Of a DNA stretch of 64,000 nt, positions 23,701 through 34,384 are shown piece after piece. Below the pieces are notes generated by a model, which was given only the letters and a program-made list of their open reading frames with translations, did no database searches and was not told the DNA's origin. Every line of letters begins with the position of its first letter. The stretch's first letter is position 1. The stretch spans positions 1 through 64,000 of the forward strand of contig JADWMM010000002.1 of the NCBI GenBank assembly GCA_015978205.1. Reading direction: 5' to 3'. The stretch is from Alkaliphilus sp. NP8. Lineage in GTDB: Bacteria > Bacillota > Clostridia > Peptostreptococcales > Natronincolaceae. The position numbers and the translations under genes are program-made.

Positions 23701-24624
23701 TTATAAGATTTTTTCTATATCTTTTTTCATTTCAATTACTGCCTTGCGACTTGCTAAAGCAAACTCTTTCTCAGTAAATTCATACCTATATTTTTCATTT
23801 TTGTAAGCTGCTATAATTCCTCTAGAAGAATTAATAATTGCTCCTAATCCATCTTCGTTAAAATATCCCTTTAAGTCTTCCGCAGTTGCCCCTTGTGCTC
23901 CGTAACCAGGAACTAAGAAATAACTTCTCGGCATTAACTTACGAATTACTTTTGCCTCTTCTGGGTGGGTAGCTCCTACTACTGCGCCTACTAAGCTATA
24001 TCCTCTTTTTCCTATAACTTCTTCTCCCCATTTATTTACAGAATGCCCAACTTTTTCGTAAAGCTTTTCTCCTCCAATGTCTAAATCTTGAAATTCTCCA
24101 CTATTTGGGTTAGATGTTTTTACTAGTATAAATAATCCTTTGTCGTATACTTTACAGTTACCTATATATGGATTTATTGAATCTACTCCTAAATAAGGGT
24201 TTAGTGTTATTGCATCCTGATTAAAAATTGTATGGCTATTACCTTCTATATCTATTTTCCCTATGTGCCCATTTGAATAAGCCTCTGCAGTAGATGCTAT
24301 ATCGCTTCTTTTTATATCTCCTATTACAATAAGTCCTTTTTCCTTTGCATAGTCTATAGTTTTTATATATGCTTCTAATCCTTCAGGTCCATACTGCTCA
24401 TACATTGCTATTTGAGGTTTTACAGCAGGAACTAAATCGTAAACATTATCTATTATTTCTTTATTAAATCTATAAAAAGCTTCACCTACTGCCCTTGCTG
24501 TTTTTCCGTATACTTCATAAGCGTTATCTTTTATATGATTTGGTATAAAGTTAAGTCTTGGGTCTAAACCTACAACAATCGGTGCTTGTTTTTCCTCTAT
24601 TGTTTCTATTAATTTATCTATCAT
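23701..24624 (-). CDS. pyrF: Orotidine-5'-phosphate decarboxylase
   Basis: VGLDPRLNFIP, GDIKRSDIASTAEAY, VPGYGAQG. Confidence 0.95.
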   Translation of the reverse strand: MIDKLIETIEEKQAPIVVGLDPRLNFIPNHIKDNAYEVYGKTARAVGEAFYRFNKEIIDNVYDLVPAVKPQIAMYEQYGPEGLEAYIKTIDYAKEKGLIVIGDIKRSDIASTAEAYSNGHIGKIDIEGNSHTIFNQDAITLNPYLGVDSINPYIGNCKVYDKGLFILVKTSNPNSGEFQDLDIGGEKLYEKVGHSVNKWGEEVIGKRGYSLVGAVVGATHPEEAKVIRKLMPRSYFLVPGYGAQGATAEDLKGYFNEDGLGAIINSSRGIIAAYKNEKYRYEFTEKEFALASRKAVIEMKKDIEKIL

Positions 24625-24696
24625 ATTTATCCCTCCATTTTTATTTTTTAGAGTTGTACTTTAAATTAAATAATATAGAAATTAGCTGTATATTGC

Positions 24697-25998
24697 TTAC
24701 TTAGTTTTTAACTCTCCATCTTCTACTACAACTTTTCCACTTACTATGGTGTAAAGTGCCTTTCCTTTCACTTTTCTATTGTGAAAAGGACTGTTTTTAC
24801 TTTTAGAAGCGAAGTTATTACTATCTATTTCATATTCTAAGTTTGGGTCGATAATTGTAATGTCTGCATACTTCCCCACACCTAAACTACCTTTTTCTAT
24901 TCCTATTATCTTTGCTGGATTAATTGTCATTTTTTTAATAAATTCTATAGGGCTAAGAAGTCCTGTTTCTACAAGTTCTGTAATTCCTAAAGGTAGTGCT
25001 GTTTCAAGTCCTACAATGCCAAATGGAGCTTTGTGAAACTCTGTATCTTTTTCATCTTTACTGTGAGGGGCATGGTCTGTTGCTATAATTCCTATAGTTC
25101 CATCCTTTAAACCTTGTTTTATTGCTTCAACATCTTTAGTATTTCTAAGAGGCGGATTCATTTTTGCATTTGTAAAACCTCTTTCTACTACTTCATCAGT
25201 TAATGTAAAGTGATGAGGACAAACTTCTGCACTTATATTTTCACCTCTTACTTTTGCTTCTCTAATAAGCTCTACACCACCCTTTGTACTTACATGGCAT
25301 ATATGCAGCTTTACTCCAGTATTTCTTGCAAGTATTATATCTCTTGCTATGATTACGTCCTCCGAATCATTTCCTATGCCTTTTATACCTAACTCTTTTG
25401 ATCTTTTTCCTTCGTTCATTGCTCCACCCTGTACTAAATCAGTATCTTCACAGTGAGAAAACACTGGAATCTCACAAGTTTTAGCTTGCTTCATTGCTTC
25501 TTTTAGTAAATTACTTTTTATAACTGTCTTTCCATCTTCACTAATAGCACAAATTCCTGCCTTTACCATTTCATCTATTTCAACTAGTTCTTCTCCAGTC
25601 TGACTTTTAGTAATGCTTCCAATAGGTACTACATTAACTATTCCCTCTTTTTTACTTTTTTCATTAATGTATTCTACTACCTCTACTGTATCTGTTACAG
25701 GCTTAGTGTTTGGCATACAGCAAATTGTTGTAAATCCTCCTTTTGCTGCACTTTCACATCCAGTTTTAATACTTTCTTTATGCTGAAATCCAGGATCTCT
25801 TAAGTGTACATGTAAATCTATAAGTCCAGGTACTACCCAGTATCCTTTTGCATTTATTACTTTGTCTGCTTCTTCATTAATCTCTGATTGTATATTTACT
25901 ATCTTTTTATTATGAATCAATATATCTTGAACTTTATCTATTTTTGTAGCTGGATCAATAACTCTTCCATTTTTAATTAATAATTTCATAAGATCCAC
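24697..25998 (-). CDS. pyrC: Dihydroorotase
   Basis: GLIDLHVHLRDPGFQHKE, ATDHAPHS; probable start MKLLIKNG. Confidence 0.96.
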   Translation of the reverse strand: MDLMKLLIKNGRVIDPATKIDKVQDILIHNKKIVNIQSEINEEADKVINAKGYWVVPGLIDLHVHLRDPGFQHKESIKTGCESAAKGGFTTICCMPNTKPVTDTVEVVEYINEKSKKEGIVNVVPIGSITKSQTGEELVEIDEMVKAGICAISEDGKTVIKSNLLKEAMKQAKTCEIPVFSHCEDTDLVQGGAMNEGKRSKELGIKGIGNDSEDVIIARDIILARNTGVKLHICHVSTKGGVELIREAKVRGENISAEVCPHHFTLTDEVVERGFTNAKMNPPLRNTKDVEAIKQGLKDGTIGIIATDHAPHSKDEKDTEFHKAPFGIVGLETALPLGITELVETGLLSPIEFIKKMTINPAKIIGIEKGSLGVGKYADITIIDPNLEYEIDSNNFASKSKNSPFHNRKVKGKALYTIVSGKVVVEDGELKTK

Positions 25999-26066
25999 TC
26001 CCTTTTTAAGTTATACATGGATAAAATCATAATTCTGTATATTTTCTTATTAATTGTAAAATTTAA

Positions 26067-26120
26067 TAAAACAAAAGGACAATGGAAAGATTATAAAAAC
26101 AATAATCTCTCCATTGTCCT
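26067..26120 (-). terminator. Attenuator terminator in pyrC operon leader
   Basis: Minus strand AGGACAATGGAGAGATTATT-GTTTTT-ATAATCTTTCCATTGTCCT then TTTTGTTTT. Confidence 0.85.
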
Positions 26121-26270
26121 AACTTATTAGCTATAAATTGAGAACTTAAAAATACAGGGTTAATTAAATTAATTTTATCCATTTTGCCCTTATTTTTAGT
26201 TTCATTATTTTTTTGTACATTAAAAAACCCATCAAAAAAACACGCAGTGATGAACTCCATCTTAATTCCT

Positions 26271-26303
26271 CCCTTTCTGGCCTCACAGGACCACCTTTAA
26301 AGG
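26271..26303 (-). promoter_or_regulatory. PyrR-binding loop 3 (pyrC operon leader)
   Basis: Minus strand CCTTTAAAGGTGGTCCTGTGAGGCCAGAAAGGG, same core as the pyrB leader loops. Confidence 0.88.
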
Positions 26304-26478
26304 TCGACAGCGTATTGTCGTTTTCTTATCATATTTTTTTATTTATTTTTTAACAGTTTATCATAATATTTTTCATTGGTCAATACTTTTTTGTCTAATT
26401 ATTAGACCTTCCATTATATTTCCTGCTATAATATATCTATATATAATAAAAAATTATTATCCCCTATGGAGGTTTAAT

Positions 26479-27054
26479 ATGAAAACTAAAAAACCTATTT
26501 TTATAATAATATCTTTATGTATTATAATCTTTGCTACTATTCAAATTACAATTATAATAACTCCTTTTCGTGAAAGTCCTAAAAAGTCCGATACAATTAT
26601 TGTACTAGGTGCTAAATTATATGGAGATAAACCTGGACCTATGCTGCAGTATAGGTTAGAAAAAACTCTTGAACTTTATAATAAAGGGTATGGAGATAAA
26701 ATTATAGTAAGTGGCGCCCAAGGACATGATGAGCTAGTTACAGAAGCTTTTGCTATGAAAAAGTATCTTGTAGAAAGTGGTGTGCCTGAAGATATCGTAT
26801 TTGAAGAGGATAACTCATACAGTACTTATCAAAACCTATATTATAGTAATAAGATTATGAAGAAAAAAAACTTAAAAACTGCTATTATAGTAACTAATAA
26901 ATTTCATATTGGTAGATCTTTAATGATTGCAGATCGTTTGAATATAGTGGCAAGTGGAGCACCTACAAAAAATATTCCTAACTTACCTTTAACTATTAAG
27001 TATTATATACGTGAAGTTTTAGCTTATATTAAAGATTTTATATTAGTAAGATAA
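26479..27054 (+). CDS. YdcF/SanA/ElyC family (DUF218) membrane-associated protein
   Basis: DTIIVLGAKLYGDKPGPMLQYRLEKTLELY, VTNKFHIGRS. Confidence 0.88.
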   Translation: MKTKKPIFIIISLCIIIFATIQITIIITPFRESPKKSDTIIVLGAKLYGDKPGPMLQYRLEKTLELYNKGYGDKIIVSGAQGHDELVTEAFAMKKYLVESGVPEDIVFEEDNSYSTYQNLYYSNKIMKKKNLKTAIIVTNKFHIGRSLMIADRLNIVASGAPTKNIPNLPLTIKYYIREVLAYIKDFILVR

Positions 27055-27069
27055 TTTAAAATAACATTA

Positions 27070-27099
27070 AAAGTCTAGGAGAATTTCTCCTAGACTTTT
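27070..27099. terminator. Bidirectional intrinsic terminator
   Basis: AAAGTCTAGGAGAA/TTCTCCTAGACTTT between convergent genes. Confidence 0.85.
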
Positions 27100-27102
27100 G
27101 TA

Positions 27103-28485
27103 TTATAATTTCTGTTCTGAAGTTTTTTCATCTTCTACAACTAAACTTTTTAATGGCTTATCCATTAACCAAAGTATTATACCAGAACCAATAGCAATGG
27201 CTGCAATTACAAAGTATACAGTTGAGAATTCAAAATTCAATGTGAACTCATATAACCATCCGTAAGATTTACCTGCAACGAAAACAGCAAGTACCCAAAC
27301 ACTCATCATTCTTGATAATAATCTAGGTGGCGAAAACTTACTTATAAATGAATTTCCAAGTGGTGAGAACACCATTTCACCAAGAGATAATAAAATACCA
27401 AATGCAACTATCCAAATTAATGGTGCAAGATTTTCACCTCTTAGAACATCTGCTGCTGCAAATACTACATAAGACACCCCTAGTAATATCATACCTAAAG
27501 AAGTTTTCTTAAACATACTTAAATCACCTTGTGGTCTTTTAGCTAGTCTAGCCCATACCTTAGCAAGTACTGGTCCTAATGTAATACACATTAAAGCGTT
27601 TAATGAATCAAACCAAATTGTTGGAACTTCAAAATTACCTATCATCCAGTTAGCATGAGGAACCCCGCCTTCTGCTCCCCAGTAGTAATATACAGGCATA
27701 TAAGCTAAATACCAGAATATCCAGAAAATTACTGAGAAAAAGGATACTAATACAATGGCTGCAACTCGTTTCTTTTCAAGAGTTGTAAGTGGCTTCTTTT
27801 CTTCATTTTTTTGTTTTTCTTTAACTTCAGTATCTTTTTCATTATACTTAAATGGCTTTTTACCTGCTTCACCTAAAAATCTCCATCCAAATATAAACCA
27901 AACTGCACCAATGAACATCATAATTCCACAAACTAAAAAGCTAAATGAATATCCTTGACTTTTGGTAAGTAAACCAATAACCGTAGTACCAATGAATGAT
28001 CCAATATTAACAAAAGAATATTGAATAGAAAATGCACTATCTAATTGGTCTTTATTACTAAAAAGTCTACCTGTTATAGCATTTGTTTGCGGTTTAAATA
28101 AACCTGTACCAATAGAAACTAAAATTATCATTAAGTTTACCATAGCAGCACTTGTAGCTTGTGAGCCTATTATATAACCTGCTCCCATTAAAGCCATTCC
28201 GAGTGGAGCTAAGTATCTCGCTCCTATAAAACGGTCAGATACATATGAGCCAAAAATTGGTGCAAGGTAAGTAAAAGCAACTAAGTTTGCAGACATTTTT
28301 GCTCCATCTGCTGGAGAAAGCCCAAGTCCTCCATCTGCCACACTAGCAACTATAAACACTGCTAGTAACCATTTTGCTGAATAGAATGCAAATCTTTCAA
28401 ATGTAAAAGCAAGTGAGCATACATAAAAGCCAAATGGTCTTCTTTGTTTTGTGTTTTCCATTTTTAATCCCCCTTTAATTTCCAT
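27103..28485 (-). CDS. POT/PTR2-family proton-dependent peptide transporter
   Basis: AFTFERFAFYSAKWLL, FGSYVSDRFIGARYLAPLG, IGTGLFKPQTNAITGRLF. Confidence 0.85.
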   Translation of the reverse strand: MEIKGGLKMENTKQRRPFGFYVCSLAFTFERFAFYSAKWLLAVFIVASVADGGLGLSPADGAKMSANLVAFTYLAPIFGSYVSDRFIGARYLAPLGMALMGAGYIIGSQATSAAMVNLMIILVSIGTGLFKPQTNAITGRLFSNKDQLDSAFSIQYSFVNIGSFIGTTVIGLLTKSQGYSFSFLVCGIMMFIGAVWFIFGWRFLGEAGKKPFKYNEKDTEVKEKQKNEEKKPLTTLEKKRVAAIVLVSFFSVIFWIFWYLAYMPVYYYWGAEGGVPHANWMIGNFEVPTIWFDSLNALMCITLGPVLAKVWARLAKRPQGDLSMFKKTSLGMILLGVSYVVFAAADVLRGENLAPLIWIVAFGILLSLGEMVFSPLGNSFISKFSPPRLLSRMMSVWVLAVFVAGKSYGWLYEFTLNFEFSTVYFVIAAIAIGSGIILWLMDKPLKSLVVEDEKTSEQKL

Positions 28486-28737
28486 TTTAATGTTACTATT
28501 TTAACATTGATTTACTATACCATAATAACATAGAACTTGCAATTTACACAAGGGAAATTTTCATAATTTTAACTATATTATAAAACAATTACACCGCACT
28601 ATAAAATAATTATATATTTTTTATTAATGTATGAATTTTTTTACTAATATATGAAAAAACAGAGACGAATTAATAAATAGAATTAAAGTATCACAAATAA
28701 ATAATAGCCTAATTTAATTCAATATATTGATATATTA

Positions 28738-28766
28738 TTGACATACTTTCGTAAATATATTATTAT
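28738..28766 (+). promoter_or_regulatory. SigA-like promoter for M24 peptidase/pip pair
   Basis: TTGACA-N17-TATTAT. Confidence 0.55.
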
Positions 28767-28809
28767 TTGTAGTATATTCAGAAATTATAAATAAATAGGA
28801 GGTATTATC

Positions 28810-29898
28810 ATGAATAAAAATAGAATTAACAAAGTTTTAGAATCAATGAAAGAAAATGAAATTCCTCAATTAATCATTTCCGATCCAACTGCTATTTTTT
28901 ATTTAACAGGAAAATGGATCATTCCAGGAGAAAGACTATTAGCATTATATCTGAATGTTAATGGAAACCATAAGATAATTATCAACGAGTTATTCCCACA
29001 AAAAGATGATCTAGGTGTTGATATAGTATGGTATAACGATATTCAAGATGGAGTTGAAATTTTATCTAAATATGTGGAAAAAGATAAAGTTATAGGTATA
29101 GATAAAACATGGCCATCTAAATTTTTATTAAGATTACAAGAACTTGGGGCTGGAAGTAAATTCGTAAACGGTTCTCATATAGTTGATTACGTTAGAATTA
29201 TTAAAGATGAAGAAGAAAAGTCTATTTTAAGAGAATCTTCAAGATTAAATGATCTTGTAATGGAAGAATTAATTCCATGGGTAGGAAAAGGGTTAACTGA
29301 AAAAGAATTAAATGACAAGGTACGTGAAATATACAAAACACATGGTATAACTGAAGTTTCTTTCGATCCGATTACAGCATATGCTAAAGGAGCAGCAGAT
29401 CCACACCATGTAACAGATGATACTAAAGGAAAATATGGAGATTGTGTTGTTCTTGATATAGGCGGATTCTACAACAACTATGCATCTGATATGACAAGAA
29501 CTGTATTTTTAGGTGAAGTTTCCGAAAGACAGAAAGAAATATACAATATAGTTTTAGAAGCAAACTTAAGAGGTATAGCTGCTGCCAAACCAGGAAACAA
29601 GATGTGTGATGTAGACTTAGCTGCAAGAAACTACATAGAAGAAAAGGGATATGGAGAATATTTTACTCATAGAACTGGTCACTCTATCGGTTTAGAAGAT
29701 CATGAATTTGGCGATGTTTCTTCTGTAAATGAAGATATTATAAAACCTGGCCAAGCATTTTCTGTAGAACCAGGAATTTATCTACCAGATGAAGGTATTG
29801 GTGTGCGTATTGAAGATATACTAATAGTTACTGAAGATGGTTGTGAAGTACTAAACAAGTTTACAAAAGATATAATTGTTGTTCCTGAAGATAAATAG
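28810..29898 (+). CDS. M24 family Xaa-Pro aminopeptidase/dipeptidase
   Basis: VVLDIGGFYNNYASDMTRTVFLG, HRTGHSIGLEDHE, SVEPGIYLP metal-binding motifs. Confidence 0.92.
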   Translation: MNKNRINKVLESMKENEIPQLIISDPTAIFYLTGKWIIPGERLLALYLNVNGNHKIIINELFPQKDDLGVDIVWYNDIQDGVEILSKYVEKDKVIGIDKTWPSKFLLRLQELGAGSKFVNGSHIVDYVRIIKDEEEKSILRESSRLNDLVMEELIPWVGKGLTEKELNDKVREIYKTHGITEVSFDPITAYAKGAADPHHVTDDTKGKYGDCVVLDIGGFYNNYASDMTRTVFLGEVSERQKEIYNIVLEANLRGIAAAKPGNKMCDVDLAARNYIEEKGYGEYFTHRTGHSIGLEDHEFGDVSSVNEDIIKPGQAFSVEPGIYLPDEGIGVRIEDILIVTEDGCEVLNKFTKDIIVVPEDK

Positions 29899-29915
29899 AA
29901 AAGGATGGTTTCTTT

Positions 29916-30800
29916 ATGAAAATTACTGAAGGATATATGCCTTTTAAAGGATATAAAACTTATTATCGTATAGTAGGAGAAAATAAAAGTAATAAAACAC
30001 CATTAGTTTTATTACATGGAGGGCCTGGTTCTACTCATAATTACTTTGAAGTACTAGATAGGTTGGCCGAAGAAGATGATCGAACTATTATTATGTATGA
30101 TCAAATAGGATGTGGGTTATCTTCAATGCCTGATTCTCCAGAATTGTGGAATGCAGAAACATGGGCTGAAGAATTAATTCAACTAAGACAACATCTAAAA
30201 CTAGATGAAGTTCATTTACTAGGTCAGTCTTGGGGCGGAATGTTGGCTATTCACTATGCTTGTGAACATAAGCCTAAGGGAATTAAAAGCTACATTTTAT
30301 CCAGTACTCTACCAGCTGCTTCATTGTGGGAAAAAGAACAACGTAGAAGAGTTGGATATCTTCCACAACACATGCAAGATGCTATTGCTAAAGCAGAACA
30401 AACTGGAGATTATTCTTCAAAGGAATATCAAAAAGCTGAAGCAGAGTTCATGCATCGTCACTGTGCAGGTTCAATAGGCCCAAATTCACCAGAATGCTTA
30501 AGACGAGAAAAGAAAGCTGGAACAAATGCTTATATAACTGCATGGGGACAAAATGAATTCAGTCCATCAGGAACATTAAAAAATTTTGATTTTATGAAAG
30601 AGATTGAAAATATTAAGGAGCCTTGTTTAATTACTAGTGGTTTAGTTGACCTTTGTTCACCACTTATTGCTAAAACAATGTATGACAAAATTCCAAATTC
30701 TGAATGGGAATTATTTGAATTTAGTCGTCATATGCCTTTCGTAGAAGAAAATGATAAATATGTAAAAGTAATGATTGATTGGTTGAATAAAAACGATTAA
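29916..30800 (+). CDS. pip: Proline iminopeptidase (alpha/beta hydrolase, S33)
   Basis: LLHGGPGSTHNYFE, LLGQSWGGMLA. Confidence 0.9.
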   Translation: MKITEGYMPFKGYKTYYRIVGENKSNKTPLVLLHGGPGSTHNYFEVLDRLAEEDDRTIIMYDQIGCGLSSMPDSPELWNAETWAEELIQLRQHLKLDEVHLLGQSWGGMLAIHYACEHKPKGIKSYILSSTLPAASLWEKEQRRRVGYLPQHMQDAIAKAEQTGDYSSKEYQKAEAEFMHRHCAGSIGPNSPECLRREKKAGTNAYITAWGQNEFSPSGTLKNFDFMKEIENIKEPCLITSGLVDLCSPLIAKTMYDKIPNSEWELFEFSRHMPFVEENDKYVKVMIDWLNKND

Positions 30801-30840
30801 TACACTAACCTGTATAGAAGTTCATTATTAATTTAAAAAA

Positions 30841-30890
30841 TAAAAAAATCCCGAAAAGCAGATTATACAATCTACTTTTCGGGATTTAAT
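30841..30890. terminator. Intrinsic terminator (pip +, ileS -)
   Basis: AATCCCGAAAAGCAGATT...AATCTACTTTTCGGGATT. Confidence 0.85.
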
Positions 30891-30913
30891 TTATATATTG
30901 ATAAATATTTGTA

Positions 30914-33900
30914 TTAAATTTTTTCTACTTTAATACCTGTATCATGATCATTTAGATTTTGTTTTTCTAAGCTATCATCATTTACTCTTTCAACTTTTTG
31001 TGCTAATGTTTCTTGCATAATGTAGTCTTTATGAATATCTACTGCTTTAGCAATTTCATCATCACTATTAAAGTAAATATTAATATTATCCGCTACTTCA
31101 AATCCACTATTTTTTCTTAATTGCTGTACTTTAGAAACAAACTCTCTAGCTAAACCTTCGTTAATTAAATCTTCATTTAATGTTGTATCTAAAATAACGA
31201 ATAAGTTGTTTGCCATTTCTACAGTAAAGCCTTCTTTAGCTGAAATTGTAACCATTACATAGTCTTTATTGATTGTAGTCTTTTCTCCATCTAAATCAAT
31301 CTCTATGCTTTCTCCAGCTTCAAGCTTTGGTACAACTTCTGATGCATCAAGCTGTGCTAAAGCTTTTCCTAATAACTTAACTTTACCTCCTAATAAAGGG
31401 CCTGCCTTTTTAAAGTCTGGCTTTAAGTTAAAGTTCATAAAGTCTCTTAGGTTTTTCTCGAAAACAACTTCTTTAATATTCAGCTCTTCTTGAATTAATG
31501 AAGCTAAGTCAGAAATTAAGCTTTCATACTTACCATCTACAAGAATTTTTTGTAATGGCTGACGAACTTTGATCTTTTCTTTTTCTCTTGCTGCTCTTCC
31601 AAGTCCTACTAAATCTCTAACTAAGTCCATCTTTTCTTCTACGTCGTTATCTACTAATTCTTTATTTGCTACTGGATAATCTGCTAAATGTACAGATTCT
31701 TTTCCAGTTAAGTTTTTGTAGATTTCATCAGATATAAATGGTGCAAATGGAGCTACCATTTTTGCTACTCCTGTTAAAATTTCATATGTTGTATTGTATA
31801 CTGCTTTTTTATCTTCAGTTAATTCTGTTGCCCAGAAACGACGTCTTGCTCTTCTAATATACCAGTTAGATAAATCTTCGTTTAAGAAGTCTTGAATCTT
31901 TCTAACTGCTTTAGTTAAGTCATATACTTCTAATTCGTTTATTACTTCATCGATTAAGTTATTGTATTTAGATAAAATCCATCTATCTAACTCTGGTCTA
32001 TCTTTATATTCGATAAAGAAATCTTCTGGGTTAATTCCATCTGTATTTGCATATAAAGTAAAGAATGTATATACATTTTGAATAGTTGTAAAAAATTTAC
32101 TTTGTACTTCTTTTAATCCATCAACATCAAACTTTGTAGGTGTCCAAGCTGGAGATACGAATAATAAATACCATCTTAATGTATCTGCACCATACTTATC
32201 GAATAATTCAAATGGATTTACTGTATTTCCTTTAGACTTAGACATTTTCTTTCCATCTTTATCTAATATAAGATCATTTACAAGTACATTTTTATAAGGA
32301 GAAACTCCTTTTACAAATGTAGAAATAGCTATTAGTGAATAGAACCAACCACGAGTTTGGTCAATTCCTTCACAGATAAAGTCTGCTGGGAATGATCTTT
32401 CAAATTCTTCTTTGTTTTCAAATGGATAATGTTGTTGTGCAAATGGCATAGATCCACTGTCAAACCAGCAGTCAATTACCTCTGTTACTCTTGTCATTTC
32501 GCCGCCACATTTATCACATTTTAAGTGTACATCATCAACATAAGGTCTGTGTAATTCTATAGATTCATCAATATCTTCAATAGCTTTTTCTGCAAGTTCA
32601 GCTCTAGAACCTACCGATGTTTTATGTCCACAGTCACATTCCCAAATATTAAGTGGTGTTCCCCAATAACGATTTCTAGATATTGCCCAATCGTTTAAGT
32701 TGTCTAGCCAGTTACCAAAACGTTTTTCACCAACAAAATCTGGATACCAGTTAACTGAGTTATTATTTTCAATTAATTTATCTTTAAGCTTAGTCATTTC
32801 AATGTACCAGCTTGGTTTTCCGTAGTATAAAAGTTCTGTTGAACATCTCCAGCAGTGTGGATAGTTATGAGCAATCTTTTCTTTATGGAATAGCTTGCCT
32901 TCAGCTGCTAACCATTTAATAATGTCAACATCGCAATCCATAACAAATCTTCCATCCCATGGCGTACCTACATATTTTCCCTGTTCATTAACCGGCTGAA
33001 GAACTGGCAGGTCATATCTTCTTCCTGTGTTGTAATCATCTTCACCAAATGCAGGAGCAGAGTGAACAATACCTGTACCATCTTCTGTAGTTACGTAATC
33101 TGCTAATGTAACAAAGAAAGCTTTTTTGTCTGGCTTTACGAATGGCATTAATTGCTCATATTCAATGTATTCTAAGTCCTTACCTTTTAGTTTCTCAATA
33201 ACCTCATACTCTTCTCCAAGTACTTTAGTAGACAGATTTTCTGCTACATAATAAACTTTTTCATCTGGCATTTTTACTTTTACGTACACTACTTCTGGAT
33301 GAACTGTCAATGAAACGTTTGCTGCTAATGTCCATGGAGTAGTTGTCCATGCTAAGAAATATTCATCCTTATCTTTTAATTTAAAAGGTGCAATAACTGT
33401 ATTAGATTTTATTTCCTTATATCCTTGTGAAACCTCATGAGAAGCTAATCCAGTTCCACAACGTGGGCAGTATGGCAAAATCTTATGTCCTTCATATATA
33501 TATCCTTCTTTAAAGAATTTATCTAAAATCCACCACACAGATTCTATATAGTTATTATCTAGTGTAATATATGGATTATCTAAATCGATAGCGTAACCCA
33601 TTCTTTCTGTCATTTCTCTCCATTGTTTTTCATATGTGAACACAGACTCTCTACACTTAGTATTAAACTTATCTAGACCATAATTTTCAATTTCTTGCTT
33701 ATTTGAAAGGTTTAACTGTTTTTCTACCTCTATCTCTACTGGAAGACCGTGTGTATCCCAACCTGCTTTTCTTTTTACTTGGTAACCCTTCATAGTTTTA
33801 TATCTACATACAGAATCCTTTAATGTTCTAGCCATAACATGGTGAATTCCTGGTTTACCATTAGCTGTTGGAGGTCCTTCATAAAATACAAAAGGCTTGT

Positions 33901-34024
33901 TATCAGCACGATTGTCTACACTTTTATCTAATATTTTATTATCTTCCCAATACTTAGAGGTTCTAATTTCTCTTTCTGCAACTGGTTCATTTGATAATGG
34001 TTTAAATCCTTTCATTTCTCTCAT
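30914..34024 (-). CDS. ileS: Isoleucyl-tRNA synthetase, IleS2-like, with GIHH in place of HIGH
   Basis: EGPPTANGKPGIHHVMAR, KKMSKSKGN, TTPWTLAANV editing domain; 1036 aa. Confidence 0.96.
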   Translation of the reverse strand: MREMKGFKPLSNEPVAEREIRTSKYWEDNKILDKSVDNRADNKPFVFYEGPPTANGKPGIHHVMARTLKDSVCRYKTMKGYQVKRKAGWDTHGLPVEIEVEKQLNLSNKQEIENYGLDKFNTKCRESVFTYEKQWREMTERMGYAIDLDNPYITLDNNYIESVWWILDKFFKEGYIYEGHKILPYCPRCGTGLASHEVSQGYKEIKSNTVIAPFKLKDKDEYFLAWTTTPWTLAANVSLTVHPEVVYVKVKMPDEKVYYVAENLSTKVLGEEYEVIEKLKGKDLEYIEYEQLMPFVKPDKKAFFVTLADYVTTEDGTGIVHSAPAFGEDDYNTGRRYDLPVLQPVNEQGKYVGTPWDGRFVMDCDVDIIKWLAAEGKLFHKEKIAHNYPHCWRCSTELLYYGKPSWYIEMTKLKDKLIENNNSVNWYPDFVGEKRFGNWLDNLNDWAISRNRYWGTPLNIWECDCGHKTSVGSRAELAEKAIEDIDESIELHRPYVDDVHLKCDKCGGEMTRVTEVIDCWFDSGSMPFAQQHYPFENKEEFERSFPADFICEGIDQTRGWFYSLIAISTFVKGVSPYKNVLVNDLILDKDGKKMSKSKGNTVNPFELFDKYGADTLRWYLLFVSPAWTPTKFDVDGLKEVQSKFFTTIQNVYTFFTLYANTDGINPEDFFIEYKDRPELDRWILSKYNNLIDEVINELEVYDLTKAVRKIQDFLNEDLSNWYIRRARRRFWATELTEDKKAVYNTTYEILTGVAKMVAPFAPFISDEIYKNLTGKESVHLADYPVANKELVDNDVEEKMDLVRDLVGLGRAAREKEKIKVRQPLQKILVDGKYESLISDLASLIQEELNIKEVVFEKNLRDFMNFNLKPDFKKAGPLLGGKVKLLGKALAQLDASEVVPKLEAGESIEIDLDGEKTTINKDYVMVTISAKEGFTVEMANNLFVILDTTLNEDLINEGLAREFVSKVQQLRKNSGFEVADNINIYFNSDDEIAKAVDIHKDYIMQETLAQKVERVNDDSLEKQNLNDHDTGIKVEKI

Positions 34025-34050
34025 CCTTTCTGTAATTTGTTCTTAAATAT

Positions 34051-34330
34051 CAAAAAGTCCCTAAGTCTAAAAGACTTAGGGACGAATTATCGCGGTACCA
34101 CCCTGATTATAAAATAGATTAGATTTATAGCTAAAATTCCTATAACTCTCTACTTTATCACTTATTGCATGTAACGTATGCAACGAAAGGTCTTACTATT
34201 ATTTCAGATCTTTAGCTCTAAGGTGATATTCATAAAAAGTACTGTCATAATCTTTCACCAAACGATTATGTCTCTAAAAGCAGTTTCTTTTTATTACTGT
34301 CCTTATCATTGCTTATAATGTTTTAAGTTT
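34051..34330 (-). promoter_or_regulatory. T-box leader (Ile-specific) upstream of ileS
   Basis: Minus strand AGGGTGGTACCGCG T-box, terminator GTCCCTAAGTCTTTTAGACTTAGGGACTTTTT, candidate specifier ATC in GAATATCACC (34225-34227). Confidence 0.93.
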
Positions 34331-34384
34331 TCTATATTATACACTTTGATTATTACAAAAGTCAAGTATAAATATACATGAATT

